Positions 33,264 through 45,168 of a DNA stretch of 64,000 nt are shown piece after piece. The position numbers and the translations under genes are program-made. The notes under the pieces were generated by a model. The model made no database searches. It was given only the letters and a program-made list of their open reading frames with translations, and was not told where the DNA came from. Source of the DNA: Trichaptum fuscoviolaceum (Eukaryota > Basidiomycota > Agaricomycetes > Hymenochaetales > Trichaptaceae); the NCBI GenBank assembly GCA_910574455.1, contig CAJSYZ010000004.1, positions 4,288,599 to 4,352,598 on the forward strand, written 5' to 3'. The first letter of the stretch is position 1. Each line of letters opens with the position of its first letter.

Positions 33264-34620
33264 GTATACCTCAGAAAACGAACCCACTGCGAGTGCGACG
33301 TGTGCGTATGAAGGTTAGTTAATACGCGCCTAGGGCTGCTAACTATAGGTATGCCAATTAATTTCGATTATTTACATTGAGGCGAACTGAACCAAGATAC
33401 TCACCGGAGACCTTTTCACCAAATTTGAAAGTCCTATTCGACCCGCCGTGATGAGGAGAGGATGAAGGTAAGAAACCTCGTCGTTAACTCCGAAGATCAG
33501 AACTTGCAACATCGATGACATAAGCGGGGTACTTCAAGTTGCTTCCCATAGCACTCAAGCGTTTGTACAGTTCTCCACGAGCTATTCGATAACGAATTTT
33601 GGTGATAAGTCATGGCCCATACGGTTCTATGATTTGTTCATATACGTCGTGGAGTAGGGCGTGTGTCTAGCTAAGCTTGCCATATGTTAGACTCACCGAC
33701 CGGTGGTGAGAGTGGTAACTTTTCACGTTATCTAGCCTTGCTAAATGGGCTGTATTGGACCCAGTGGCATATGCAGAACAGTAGCAAGCCACGCAAAACA
33801 AATGTACTCACTGGCAAACTAGAACTTCAGAGCCAGCTACAGAATCCCGTATTCACAGTACCCGCGCGCGGTTTCTCAGGAATTTCATGTGTTATATGAT
33901 AATCGCACTTCCGATATTCAAGGTGTAGGAGTTAGAGTATGTAGGAGATAGAGTCAGTATGTTCATGTTTGCATGAGCGTTGGAAAGAAAAGAAGTCTGT
34001 CCGAGAATTACGATGCCCATACTGCCAAGCACGTGGGCGCTTCTTTTGGACGTGGCACTATTCTTAGCCGAACTCCTCATCACCGCTCGCCGACATAGCT
34101 GCGCAGGTTTTTTGCGTTCTTCTGATAGCTTCCTTCTCATTTTCTTCAAATACAGGAGTTTCCATCTGTCCCAACCACTGGTGCTTATTATTCTCTCCTT
34201 TTTGATTTCCTCCTTACGACACTTTCTATCGGTGCACATTTCGCTTCCAGCCTGCCAGTGGCCTCGCATATTACACCGTACAAGAGCAAGTTGCTGCCAT
34301 TGCTCGTGCCAGTCGGACAGCAAGCGAATTCAGGCGACGAACTCTGCACCCGTTTGACGCCAAGCATCACTTCGCTTCTTATCGCAATACCTCTCTTGTT
34401 TTCTGGACGCTGTTCGGGAGCGCGACATCGAGTGACTTCATCACAACGTGTCTTGTCTACTACCAAGTTCAGCACAGCGAGCGCTCTATCCGCCTTCCCA
34501 TAAATTCCTCGCTATCACCAACTCGAAGCTCGGGTCCCCCCCTTCACGCTCATTCCCCACATCCTGTCCTTTCGTATCTCCACAACGATAATCTCCTTCT
34601 GAGGGTCAAGTGAGCGAAGA
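33264..34620. other. intergenic, long divergent region
   Basis: About 1.4 kb between the F-box gene and the GDP-mannose transporter. The last ~500 bp are pyrimidine-rich, as expected for a highly expressed fungal promoter and 5' UTR. A plus-strand open frame at 33980-34357 is hydrophobic because of that CT-richness and is not supported as a gene. Confidence 0.4.
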
Positions 34621-36261
34621 ATGTCTGGAAACCGATCGCCTAGCGTGGCGTACAAGGCCCTGCCGACGGAGGAGAGGGAAAGGGAAGAAAAGGAGGAGGC
34701 TGAGATAAAGAAAGCGCTGGCGACAGGGAATGGCAAGGAGAGTCAGTCGCTACAGTCGGGTGAGAATAGCATTTTCTTCGTTCTGCAGAAAGGTTCGAAT
34801 TAAATTATCTGGTAACAGCGCTTCCCATCATATGCTATTGTTTTGCGTCGATTCTAATGACCGTCGTGAATAAGGTAGACCTGCAGTCACTCTGTGAGGT
34901 TATAATTTTCACTCATACGTTATCACAAGTATGTCGTGTCTGGCAAAGGTTTCTCAATGAACTTCCTTCTGCTCGCGATCCAGTCGACTGTCTGCGTTTC
35001 CTGTGTATACACAGTGAAGAGACTAAAAGTCATCTCGTTCCGTGACTTCGACATGCAAGACGCAAAGAATTGGTTCCCCATTAGCTTTTTACTAGTCAGC
35101 GTCATTTATACTGGTTCAAAAGCCATCGTGAGCTACACATTCACTTGCTCTGTTACTTATGTTAAGCTAATCTTGCTGTCATCAGCAATTTCTCAGTATA
35201 CCAGTGTACACAATATTTAAGAATCTAACTATAATTCTAATTGTTCGTGTTTTCTTCATTTGACTATCCATACAAAAGCCTAACCGAGTTAAACTAGGCT
35301 TATGGAGAAGTTATCTGGTTTGGAGGCCGAGTAACTGGCCTCACCTTCCTGTCTTTCGTCATCATGGTAAGTGTTTCTTTCTTGAACTCGTTCAGCACCC
35401 TTAAATTTTTCTTTTATACAGGTTATCTCGTCTATTATCGCCGCTTGGTCTGATATCTCTCACGCGCTTGACGATACCTGGACGTCGCAGGACCCTGCTG
35501 CAGCCATCGGCGGCCTCCACGCCGTGCAGAGCGCTATTGCGCACGTCAACGTTGGCTATTTCTGGATGTTCCTTAACTGCCTCACGTCTGCGGCTTTTGT
35601 GAGTATCAGAACCTCCTCCTCTTTATTGATGTTAATTAATCACTTATTAAACGCGATTCTTTTTTGATGTAGGTTTTGTCAATGCGTAAACGTATCAAGG
35701 TCACCGGATTCTCAGACTGGGATACCATGTTCTACAACAACTTACTCTCGATCCCCGTGCTGGCCCTCTTCTCGCTTCTCGTGGAAGATTGGAGCTCGGA
35801 GAACCTCACTAAAAGTTTGTGAGTATTGTCGAGGAGATGATTGCATTCAGGCATGTAACCGCCCTTTCTAATGCCGCTTGATAGCCCTCCGGAGACGCGC
35901 AACTTTCTCCTGTTTGCTATCGCATTCTCAGGTGCGGCAGCGGTCGGAATCTCGTATACCACGGCTTGGTGTATCCGTGCGACGAGTAGTACAACTTACA
36001 GGTGTGCCCGGACTTTATACTCTCTCGAATGACTTTTCGTTAACACGCATTTTCAGCATGGTTGGTGCACTGAATAAGCTACCTGTAGCAGCCTCCGGAA
36101 TGATTTTCTTCGGTGACCCGGTCACTCCCGGTTCCGTCTCCGCCGTCTCTGTTGGATTCCTGGCTGGCATTGTATACGCCGTGGCGAAGAACAACCAAAA
36201 GAAGACGGAATCGCGGAGTCAGACAGAAGGAATCATACCTATGACGAATCGCAAGCCATGA
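34621..36261 (+). CDS. GDP-mannose transporter (VRG4/GMT family)
   Basis: Golgi nucleotide-sugar antiporter that supplies GDP-mannose for glycoprotein and glycolipid mannosylation. It begins [20 protein letters not shown] with a charged cytosolic N-terminus. Transmembrane segments follow: [76 protein letters not shown] and others. The family's GDP-mannose-binding motif GALNK is present as [19 protein letters not shown]. Earlier, [18 protein letters not shown] and the luminal/TM block [20 protein letters not shown] also match. The C-terminus is hydrophilic. The gene has about nine exons with short introns, and the length is normal for the family. Confidence 0.92.
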
Positions 36262-37051
36262 TATTTCGAGTTCTCTTTTGTCCATACCATGGATAATCAC
36301 CTTTGGACGTGCATACTTACATGTGATAGATGGATGGACTGTTTGACAGCCATATGCATTATTTGCTATGATCATTGCTTTTGCTTTCGCCTTTTTCGCC
36401 TCAACATTTATGTATTGATTGTGGATTGTTCGTTCAGTTTCAGTTATATACATCACACAAAACAACGTTTGCGGGATCGCCGATAGTCGTCAGGAACCAG
36501 GTGAATTCCTTACAGGCATACTGAGAGGTCGGCCGAATATCATATCCCTCCGGTGTTGAGCTCGGGAACGCCATCGATGGATAAGCTCGGCCGTCGATAC
36601 TTGGCGGGCGTAAGGGCTTGAGTTGGCTATGCAGACTGTCGTCGATATCGGAGTTGGAGCGGGGGACCCGCTTTATATCCTCGCATATAAGAAGTCAGCT
36701 CACTGACGTCGTCTAACCACTTTCTTACCTCTTCATCGCCGACGTGCACGGCGTCGACGAACGTTTGCCTACTAGACGTATTGCAGTAAGGGCCGGTGCT
36801 TCACGGAACTTATTTGAGTAACGGAAGTCGTACGGACTACGGGCAGTCCCGATTTAACTCTAAACGCGCTCATCCGTCTCCCTTATCCCCAATCTGCACA
36901 AAACGCGCGTGAAATCACTGTCATTTGTTTGCCGTCTGCGTCTATACGCAACTTGCTTCCGCACCACCACCTTCTCTATCTAGTTTTGCCCTGATCGCAT
37001 CGTCGCCGTTGTCTTGTTGAACCAAGCAGAGAAAAGAAACACAAAGGAACG
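36262..37051. other. intergenic, pyruvate carboxylase promoter region
   Basis: Upstream region of pyruvate carboxylase with a C/T-rich stretch shortly before the start and the context GAACGATG at the ATG. No gene was seen. Confidence 0.4.
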
Positions 37052-40000
37052 ATGTCGTCCAGCCAAACAGCGGGCTTGTACCCGCCACGGCTCGCGTCCA
37101 ACTTTGCTGGGACGCCCAGCGCGCCGGGGACGCCGGTGCACTCTATTCAGACTATGCGCCGAAAGGCGGCGGGTCATGGTGGACCCCTCACCAAGATCCT
37201 TGTCGCGAATCGAGGAGTGAGTAGTACTTTTGTAATGCTCTTGAAAGTCCAGCAGCTCAAGCATCTCTCTACAGGAAATCGCCATTCGTGTATTCCGAAC
37301 GGCTCATGAACTCGCAATGCATACCGTCGCCATCTACTCATATGAGGATAGGCTGTCTGCACATCGCCAGAAGGTGAAGGAACTTGGCTCCACTTCTTTA
37401 CTACGATGGGACTGATAGCGCATATAGGCGGACGAAGCGTATCAAGTTGGAAAAGGCCTTACTCCTGTCGGTGCATATCTCGCACAGGACGACATCATTC
37501 GCATTGCTCTCGAACATGGTGTCGACATGATCCATCCAGGGTACGCTGACGTTCATGGTGGCAAATTGAATTCCCCGAACTGACTTGCCTGTTCTCCTGT
37601 TCTTCCCCCATTCCCCTGCATATTTTATTATAGGTACGGCTTCCTTGCTGAGAATGCCGAATTCGCACGCAAGGTTGAGCAGGCTGGGCTAGCCTTCATT
37701 GGCCCGGCCCCTGAGGTTATCGACGCGCTTGGGGACAAGACAAAGGCCAGAACGCTGGGTGAGATCATCGCGTTATCATGTACAAAGCATATTCCAACGT
37801 TTGACCAGCAATGAAGGTCGGCGTTCCTGTCGTACCGGGTACTCCTGGACCCGTAGATTCCTATCAAGAAGGTGCAGAATTCGTCAACGAATACGGCTTC
37901 CCAAGTATGTCTATTTTTCCCTTTAATATGTTGCTAAGCGTTAATTATGTGTGATTGCATCTAGTAATTATCAAAGCAGCCATGGGTGGCGGTGGACGCG
38001 GTATGCGTGTCGTACGGGAGCAGAGCGAGTTCAAAGACGCCTTCTCGCGGGCGGTCAGCGAAGCTAAGTCCGCTTTCGGTGATGGAACCGTTTTCATTGA
38101 GCGTTTCCTCGAACGCCCTCGCCATATCGAAGTCCAGCTTATTGGTGACTCCTTTGGCAACGTCGTGCACTTGTTTGAGCGCGACTGCTCTGTGCAGCGC
38201 CGCCACCAGAAGGTCGTCGAAGTGGCGCCGGCAATGAATCTCCCAGACGAGGTCCGCCAGGCAATCCTCAATGACGCAATTAGGCTCGCCAAGGCCGTGG
38301 GCTATCGCAATGCGGGTACGGCAGAGTTCTTGGTTGACCAGCAGGGCAGGCATTACTTCATCGAAATCAATCCACGTATTCAGGTTGAACATACAATCAC
38401 TGGTCGGTATAAAATACGTTCTTCATCTATAATATGCTTAAACGTTTTTATAAGAGGAAATCACGGGTATCGATATCGTAGCTGCGCAAATTCAGATTGC
38501 TGCGGGTGCGTCACTTCCTCAGCTGGGTCTATCGCAGGAAGCCATCACCAAGCGCGGGTTTGCCATCCAATGCCGAGTGACCACTGAGGACCCAGCCCAA
38601 AACTTCCAACCCGACACGGGCAAAATCGAGGTTTACCGATCGTCTGGTGGAAACGGTGTCCGTCTCGACGCGTCCTCCGGGTTTGCTGGTGCACAGATCA
38701 CGGTAAGCGCGTTCATAATGCGCGCCACGTGATCGCGATATAAGTGCTGATAATTGTTTCTGACGTTCGTTGATGCTCGTTGGACTATCTTAGCCTCACT
38801 ATGACAGTCTGTTGGTAAAGGTCAGCGTCAGCGGTACAACTTACGAGGTTGCTCGTCGTAAGATGCTCCGCGCGCTTGTCGAGTTCCGCATCCGTGGCGT
38901 CAAGGTAGAGATGACTCAAACACTATTTCCTTCTTGATCATGAATCTTACCAGTCTTGCGATATAGACGAATATTCCCTTCCTATTCCGACTTCTTACGC
39001 ATGATGTCTTCATCTCCGGAAAGACTTGGACTACAGTGAGGACTTTTTTGGACAACAAAAAAATTAACGGGATACTGAAAAGATTTAATTGCTTAGTTCA
39101 TCGACGACACTCCAGATCTCTTCAAGCTCGTCCAAAGCCAGAATCGTGCCCAAAAGCTCCTCGCCTACCTTGGCGACCTTGCAGTGAACGGAAGCTCCAT
39201 CAAAGGGCAGCAGGTACGTAATCGACATTTATGTGAACCGTATAACCAAGTCCTTACGCTTGTTAATAATCAGGGAGAACCAGGTCTAAAAGATGATGTC
39301 GTTGTGCCTAAACTCACCAACCCGGAGACTGGTGAGCCCATAGACACCAGCGTACCCTGCGAAGTCGGCTGGCGCAACATCATCATGGAGAAAGGACCTG
39401 AGGCGTTTGCCAAGGCCGTGCGCGAGTACCCTGGTGTCTTGATTATGGACACAACTTGGCGTGACGCGCACCAGTCGCTGCTCGCGACGCGCTTGAGGAC
39501 GACCGACATGGTGAACATTGCGAAAGAGACAAGCTGGGCGCTTGCAAATGCATTCAGTTTGGAGATGTGGGGAGGTGCGACCTTTGATGTCGCCATGCGC
39601 TTCCTGTACGAGGATCCTTGGGAACGTCTGGTTAGTTATTGGGTATTCCGCTGATGCGGTAGACTCTATACTGACCGGTTTCTTCCCAATTTCTATTCCA
39701 GCGTACTCTTCGCAGACTTGTTCCTAATATCCCCTTCCAAGCTCTCGTCCGTGGTGCTAACGGCGTTGGCTACACTAGCTACCCGTACGTTTGTGCTGCA
39801 AGTGAATGCGTTCACGGATAGGAACTCACCTCACTCACAGAGATAATGCGATTTATGATTTCTCAAAGAAAGCCGTAGAAAACGGTCTCGATATATTCCG
39901 TGTCTTTGACTCTTTGAATTACTTCGGTTTGTCTCCCTTCCTTTGGTTGGCTATGTATAGCGAGCTTATCGTCTTATTCAGATAACGTTCGTCTGGCCTT

Positions 40001-42058
40001 TTGATCTGATCCTAAATTCTTGCTACTAATATCCAGTGTAGTTGAGGCTCGGTATAGATGCTGCCAAGAAGGCCGGCGGTGTCTGCGAAGCTGTTGTATG
40101 CTACAGCGGTGACGTTGCCAACCCAAAGAAGACAAAGTACACTCTCCAGTACTACCTGGACTTTGTTGACCAGTTGGTATCCGAGGGCATTCATATCCTT
40201 GGTATCAAGGATATGGCCGGCTTACTCAAGCCTGAGGCTGCTAAAATGTGTGCAGCTTATTGAACATTCCGAGGGGAAGGCGACTGATTGTATTTCCATA
40301 TAGCCTCATCGGAGCGATCAGGAAAAAGTATCCCGACTTACCCATCCATGTTCACTCGCACGACACAGCCGGTATCGCAGCCGCCAGCATGCTTGCAGCT
40401 GCAGCAGCCGGTGCCGACGTCGTTGACGTGGCAATCGACAGTATGTCCGGATTGACCTCGCAGCCGTCCATGGGGGCAGTCTGTATGGCACTGGAACAGA
40501 CGAACCTCGGAACTGGAATTCGTTATGAAGATATCCAGGCATTGAACTTGTACTGGACACAAGTGAGGCAGCTGTACACCTGCTTCGAGGCCAATGTCCG
40601 TGCTTCGGACTCCAGTGTGTTTGAGCACGAGATGCCTGGCGGACAGTACACGAACCTGATGGTGAGTTCCACCTACTTAGGGTCACTGCACTTCCGAGTT
40701 GTGGATGAGATCGCTAACTTCCTTCTTCCCAGTTCCAAGCTTCACAACTTGGTCTTGGTACTCAGTGGGCAGGTACGTTCCCACATTCATATGTAGGTAA
40801 AATACAAATAGTCATGTTTGAACCCCAGAAATCAAGAAGAAATACATTGAGGCCAACGAGTTGGTGAGCATTAGACTAGCTAGTGCATATCATTTCACCA
40901 TACTGACGGAAGCTATGTAGTGTGGGGACCTTATCAAGGTGCGATTCGAAGGATGGTCTTCTAGCAAAGTGATTATCTGACAATGAGAACTAGGTTACCC
41001 CATCATCCAAGGTCGTGGGCGACTTCGCACAGTTTATGACCTCCAACAAGCTTTCTAAGCAGGACGTTTTGGAGCGCGCAGAACAACTTGACTTCCCATC
41101 TTCTGTTGTGGAATTCTTCCAGGGATATCTTGGACAGCCTTACGGTGGTTTCCCAGAGCCGCTGCGCACAAAGATCATCCGCAACAAGCCGCGTATCGAT
41201 GGACGTCCAGGTGCGACTATGACGCCCTTGGATTTCAAGAAGATCAAGGCAGAACTGCGTGCGAAATTCGGAAAGCATATCACAGACACCGACGTCACTT
41301 CGTATGTGATGTATCCGAAGGTCTTCGAAGAATATCAAAACTTCTTGGAGAAGTATGGTGATCTCAGTGTCGTGCCCACTCGTTATTTCCTTGGGAAACC
41401 GGAGGTCGGAGAGGAGATGGCAATAACGTGCGTATTAATTGTTTGATTAAATGTTATCCTCGGAAATATGCTGAATGAAGTCATTTTGTAGTATCGAAAG
41501 GGGCAAGACCTTGATTCTTCGACTGTGCGTTGTCTTGTCTCAGATCATGAGGTTCTCATCTAATCCGCTAATGCAGGATGGCCGTTGGCCCTGTTGTGGA
41601 AGGAAAAGCGACTAGGGATGTGTGGATTGAGGTCAACGGAGAAGTGCGTGCAGTCGCAGTCGAGGACAAAAACAGCGCGGTCGAAACGCACACGCGGGAG
41701 AAGGCAACCTCAGACCCAGGGTCGGTTGGTGCGCCGATGTCCGGCGTTGTTGTCGAAGTCAGGGTGAAGGAAGGTCAGGAAGTGAAGAAGGGCGACATCC
41801 TATGCGTCCAGAGTGCCATGAAAGTGCGTTTTCGAAGTATTTGCTCCCCTTACTGATGGATTGGCTCATTCATACGATGCATACTTCAGATGGAATCCGC
41901 AGTCAGTGCACCTGTATCAGGTCATGTCAAGCGTGTCGCAGTACACGAAGGTATGTGGCACGACGGCTTCGATATTTGATGCTTATCTTCTCTGACACCC
42001 CCTCTCATTAGGCGACTCCATCTCGCAAGGCGACCTCATTGTCGACATTTCCCAATAG
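37052..42058 (+). CDS. PYC1: pyruvate carboxylase
   Basis: Biotin-dependent enzyme that carboxylates pyruvate to oxaloacetate (anaplerosis), cytosolic in most fungi. Domain order: N-terminal biotin carboxylase ([40 protein letters not shown], the ATP-binding loop [25 protein letters not shown]); carboxyltransferase ([26 protein letters not shown]-type and [12 protein letters not shown] blocks, [16 protein letters not shown]); and the C-terminal biotinyl domain ([20 protein letters not shown], then the SAMKM lysine motif, and [16 protein letters not shown]). The biotin motif is interrupted by an intron directly after the Lys codon. Two microexons are needed to keep the frame: 5 nt at 39982-39986 and 18 nt at 40921-40938. 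There are many other short introns. A small biotinyl-like gene follows 495 bp downstream. Confidence 0.95.
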
Positions 42059-42553
42059 ACGTTCCATTGTTGCTTCATGTGTATTCAGCCTCAAGAAGTC
42101 CAGTCAAGCGAGCTATAGGGTCATCGTGTTAATGACTTGAATAGAGTAGCAGCAGTCCTGTATTTCTGTAAGAATTAAAATTGTAATTCATTGTACGGGT
42201 CACGGTGTCCTACAGTTCAGTCCTTCTTTCCAAGTGTCCCAGAGCAGACGGATGTGATACATAATACTCTTCCATGCGACGTTTGGAGGGCCGCCAGCAC
42301 ATAGTGTATATTCCAATGAGATTGAAGTGTTCTTGCCATTATCAGAAGAACAGGGCAATCATGGGCATGAACGCCCAAGTTGGGACGACACATCCTTGCC
42401 TTTGTACATCCATCACTCTCTTTGTCTTCTAATCTCGTCGAGCCTGTGATTCGTTAACGAGGTCTTGTAAAGCCAGGTATGTGAGAGTTCATCACTCCAG
42501 GTGTTTCTCGCTGTATCAGATACGATCTGATGTAAGAACCCAGCACATTGATA
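42059..42553. other. intergenic between pyruvate carboxylase and the biotinyl-like gene
   Basis: 3' UTR of pyruvate carboxylase and promoter of the small downstream gene. No other feature was seen. Confidence 0.4.
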
Positions 42554-42884
42554 ATGGCCACTTCAGTTCCTGCTCCGATTACTGGCACTGTGGATACGAA
42601 AGTCGCTACAGGCGCATCAGTATCGAAGGGTCAGGTTCTTGCTGTACAGATCTCAACGAAGGTGAGTGATTCCCAAGGAAATGCGGCTTCGTTCGCTCAT
42701 TTGCGAGCACATTACCCGCACTGGCACTTTCCATCTTCTTCTTCCGCCGGTGATTATGCATCTCTAGACAGAGTATCAGATCATTGCGCCTGCAGCCGGT
42801 CGCGTGAAGAGCATCGTAGACAAGGGTGCATCAGTGAAGGAAGGAGATGCTATTGCAGAGATTGAGGAAATCGGTTCGAACTGA
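42554..42884 (+). CDS. stand-alone biotinyl/lipoyl-domain-like protein, 74 residues
   Basis: Two exons, 42554-42661 and 42768-42884, give a 74-residue protein that is only one biotinyl/lipoyl-attachment fold. The N-terminal half reads MATSVPAPITGTVDTKVATG and the C-terminal half IIAPAAGRVKSIVDKGASVK, ending AIAEIEEIGSN. The half-turn between them is VQISTKTEYQ. The Lys sits where biotin is attached in the AMKM motif of carboxylases, but the flanking residues are S-T and T instead of A-M and M. Its intron lies directly after that Lys codon, exactly as in pyruvate carboxylase immediately upstream. It is therefore likely a tandem-duplicated, diverged BCCP domain. Whether the Lys is modified is unknown; loss of the Met residues argues against efficient biotinylation. 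Lipoate or a non-catalytic carrier role are alternatives. Confidence 0.8.
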
Positions 42885-42964
42885 GAAGAGATTGTATTGT
42901 ACAAGTGACTTATGGGAAGACAGAGCTAGCCCTTATGGAGCTCGAATATTCGCTGCTTGTACCC

Positions 42965-44522
42965 TCAAACGTTTGCCACCTTACCGAGAAGGTCATATGT
43001 AGACCGGAGGCGAGCAACAGCGTCTTCATGAAGTTCCTTAACAATTTCCTAAACGCCGGCAGGCAACCAGTAAGATATCACATATAGAAAACGTAACCCC
43101 GAACACTTCCACACTCACAGCTGCAGGCTTGATTTCATTCACAACACCGATCCCTGTGCCAGACCATACTACTGTGCCGTCGGGCTTGTCTTCCTTCACC
43201 GCTTGCGCATAGAGTTGTCTAGCTTCGGGCAAGGCCATCCCGTTTTCTAAATTCTTAACGATCTGATTCCTGAGGCCCCGGCCGTCAATGCCTGATGGCC
43301 AGCCTAGCGTACCGCGCACTTGGTCGAACGCAGTCGTTCGCACGGTTGACGCTGCGTGCGCATTTAGAAGAGCCTCCTTCTGCTTCAGGGTGTAGAGGCT
43401 TTCTGGTGTGAGTAAGAACCGAGTTCCTATTGCGACGCCAGATGCTCCTAGGGTGAGAAGTGCTGCGACGTGTGCTCCTGTAGAGATACCGCCAGCCGCA
43501 ACAACAGGCGGACGTGGAAGCTGGGTCTTGCCTCCGGGCTGCTCTGTCTTCCCTGAGTTGCGCGTAAGATCCTGGAGGATCTCCGGAACTAAGGCGAGAA
43601 TGGGTGGTGCGGATCCATTGCCATGGCCCCCCGCTTCAATGCCTAGATGATAATGAGTTGAACATGTGTGTGATGAGACGGGAGAAGAACGCTTATTTGA
43701 GTTTCATGAATGAAGAGATTCGCGTCTGAGATAATGTGTTGGGGAATGTACAATACTATCATCAACAGGGACAGGGTGGTGATGACAAGAGACCAGGCGA
43801 AAGGGAAGAGAATAGAAGATGAAGAAGGGTACCTTGTGCCACAAGGACGTCGACCTGCCATTCCACAGCTATTCTCGCCTCTTGCACGGAGTTTACCAGG
43901 ACAAAGACTAAAGTTTTGTGCGGCTTCACAGGTTCATCAACAAGTGTGTTCGCACGCGCGGCGTCCGTACGGCGCACGAGGTCTACCCAACGCCCGAGAT
44001 CGTTCCCGAAGGCAAACCATACCGCGGACACACGCGCATCCAACGCGATGGAAAGCAAAGCGGCTGATTTACCGTCCGATTCCTCCAGTTTCCACCCGAG
44101 GAAACCCACACCTATTGCAAGCGCTTCGTCGTGCCCATTCTCAATATTCTTCTTCGAGTATGCGCCGCTGTCAGGGACGTCCCTGGTCGCCTTGGCTTGG
44201 CCCTCGCGAAGAAGCTTGCGAGCCATGTCTAGCTCGCTTCGGAAGGTTTTCTCGTCTGTATAACCTACTAGATGGATCGAGCCAGGTTCAATACAGAAAA
44301 AAGGGATGTGATACTTACCTGCTTGCATTAATCCAAACCCCCCTCCCAATGTGACCTGCGCTGCAAGTGCGCCTCCACTCGCTCCCGCCATCGGCGCGGC
44401 AATAACAGGTGTCCTTATCTCTGTTTAGTTCAACCAGGAGTGAGAATGTACTGTGGAAGTAAAAGTATGGAAGCCCCAGACATACTCAGGAGACGAGTCA
44501 AGTCAGTGTTGATTGAGACCAT
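42965..44522 (-). CDS. nitronate monooxygenase (2-nitropropane dioxygenase family)
   Basis: FMN enzyme that oxidises alkyl nitronates such as propionate-3-nitronate. It begins MVSINTDLTRLL, spliced to KIRTPVIAAPMAGASGGALA, the family's N-terminal FMN-binding block. It continues VTLGGGFGLMQAG, IGVGFLGWKLEES, VSAVWFAFGNDLGRWV, VLVAQGIEAGGHGNG (with the conserved GxEAGGHxG signature), PPVVAAGGISTGAHVAALLT and GASGVAIGTRFLLTPESL. It ends IVKELHEDAVARLRSTYDLL. The His of EAGGHG is the catalytic-region residue known in fungal enzymes. The length is about 370 residues, normal for the family. The gene is divergent from SmB. Known role: detoxification of nitronate toxins, though such enzymes are often moonlighting or of unknown physiological substrate. 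Confidence 0.9.
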
Positions 44523-45168
44523 GTCTTCGGGAGAGTTAGATATTAAAAGTAGTCGTTACAGAGCAAGAAGTAAAGCCATCAACATTCGAGTCATGCCTTG
44601 TACTTTGTCATCTCTGAATAGTATCACGAGCTCGTCATGGCCGGCGGTCCTCTCCGACATGATGCAAAAAAAGCCGGAAGTCGCGGTAAACAGTCAGGAC
44701 GCGACCCCTCAACTGGTTCCTGCGCTCCGGCTCGCTTCCGTCTGTTGTTGGCATTATAGACTGCCAGCGACAGAAAGACCTTTTTGAGATCTTCTATAGG
44801 AGCTGAAGAGGAGAGGGTGGGTGGGTTGCAAAATAGAGGTCTTCATCGTGCGTCGCCACTGTCTTGAGGCTCGAAGTCGTCCTTGTTGTTGTGAGCGATG
44901 GTCAAGAGACGCGATGCACCTTGACGCGTGAGGCATGCGTGCTCCCGCTTGTCAAGAGTCGTTGTAAGTACTTCTTCCAAGTCCCTTCAACTTGAAGTCT
45001 TGAACGAACGCGTCGGCCAAAACTGGCACTCAGAATCTTTGGCCTTGTTTGTTGCACACCGCCACTTCGAGCCTTTTCGAGACTCTTTACGTCCTACTCA
45101 TTCCTGTCGTCGTTGTCGGCCATAACCCCTGTTCTTCGTTCTTATCATCCTTCAAGGAGTCATCCATC
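44523..45168. other. divergent intergenic region
   Basis: Upstream regions of nitronate monooxygenase and SmB. The region has no recognised motif and no supported gene. Confidence 0.4.

Noticed and set aside
33980..34357. Plus-strand hydrophobic open frame upstream of the GDP-mannose transporter
   Set aside because: Its hydrophobicity follows from a pyrimidine-rich promoter, which reads as Leu/Phe/Ser. No start context or family was seen.
34792..34802. GGTTCGAATT resembling a tRNA B box
   Set aside because: No matching A box or acceptor stem exists, and the site is in the first intron of the GDP-mannose transporter gene.
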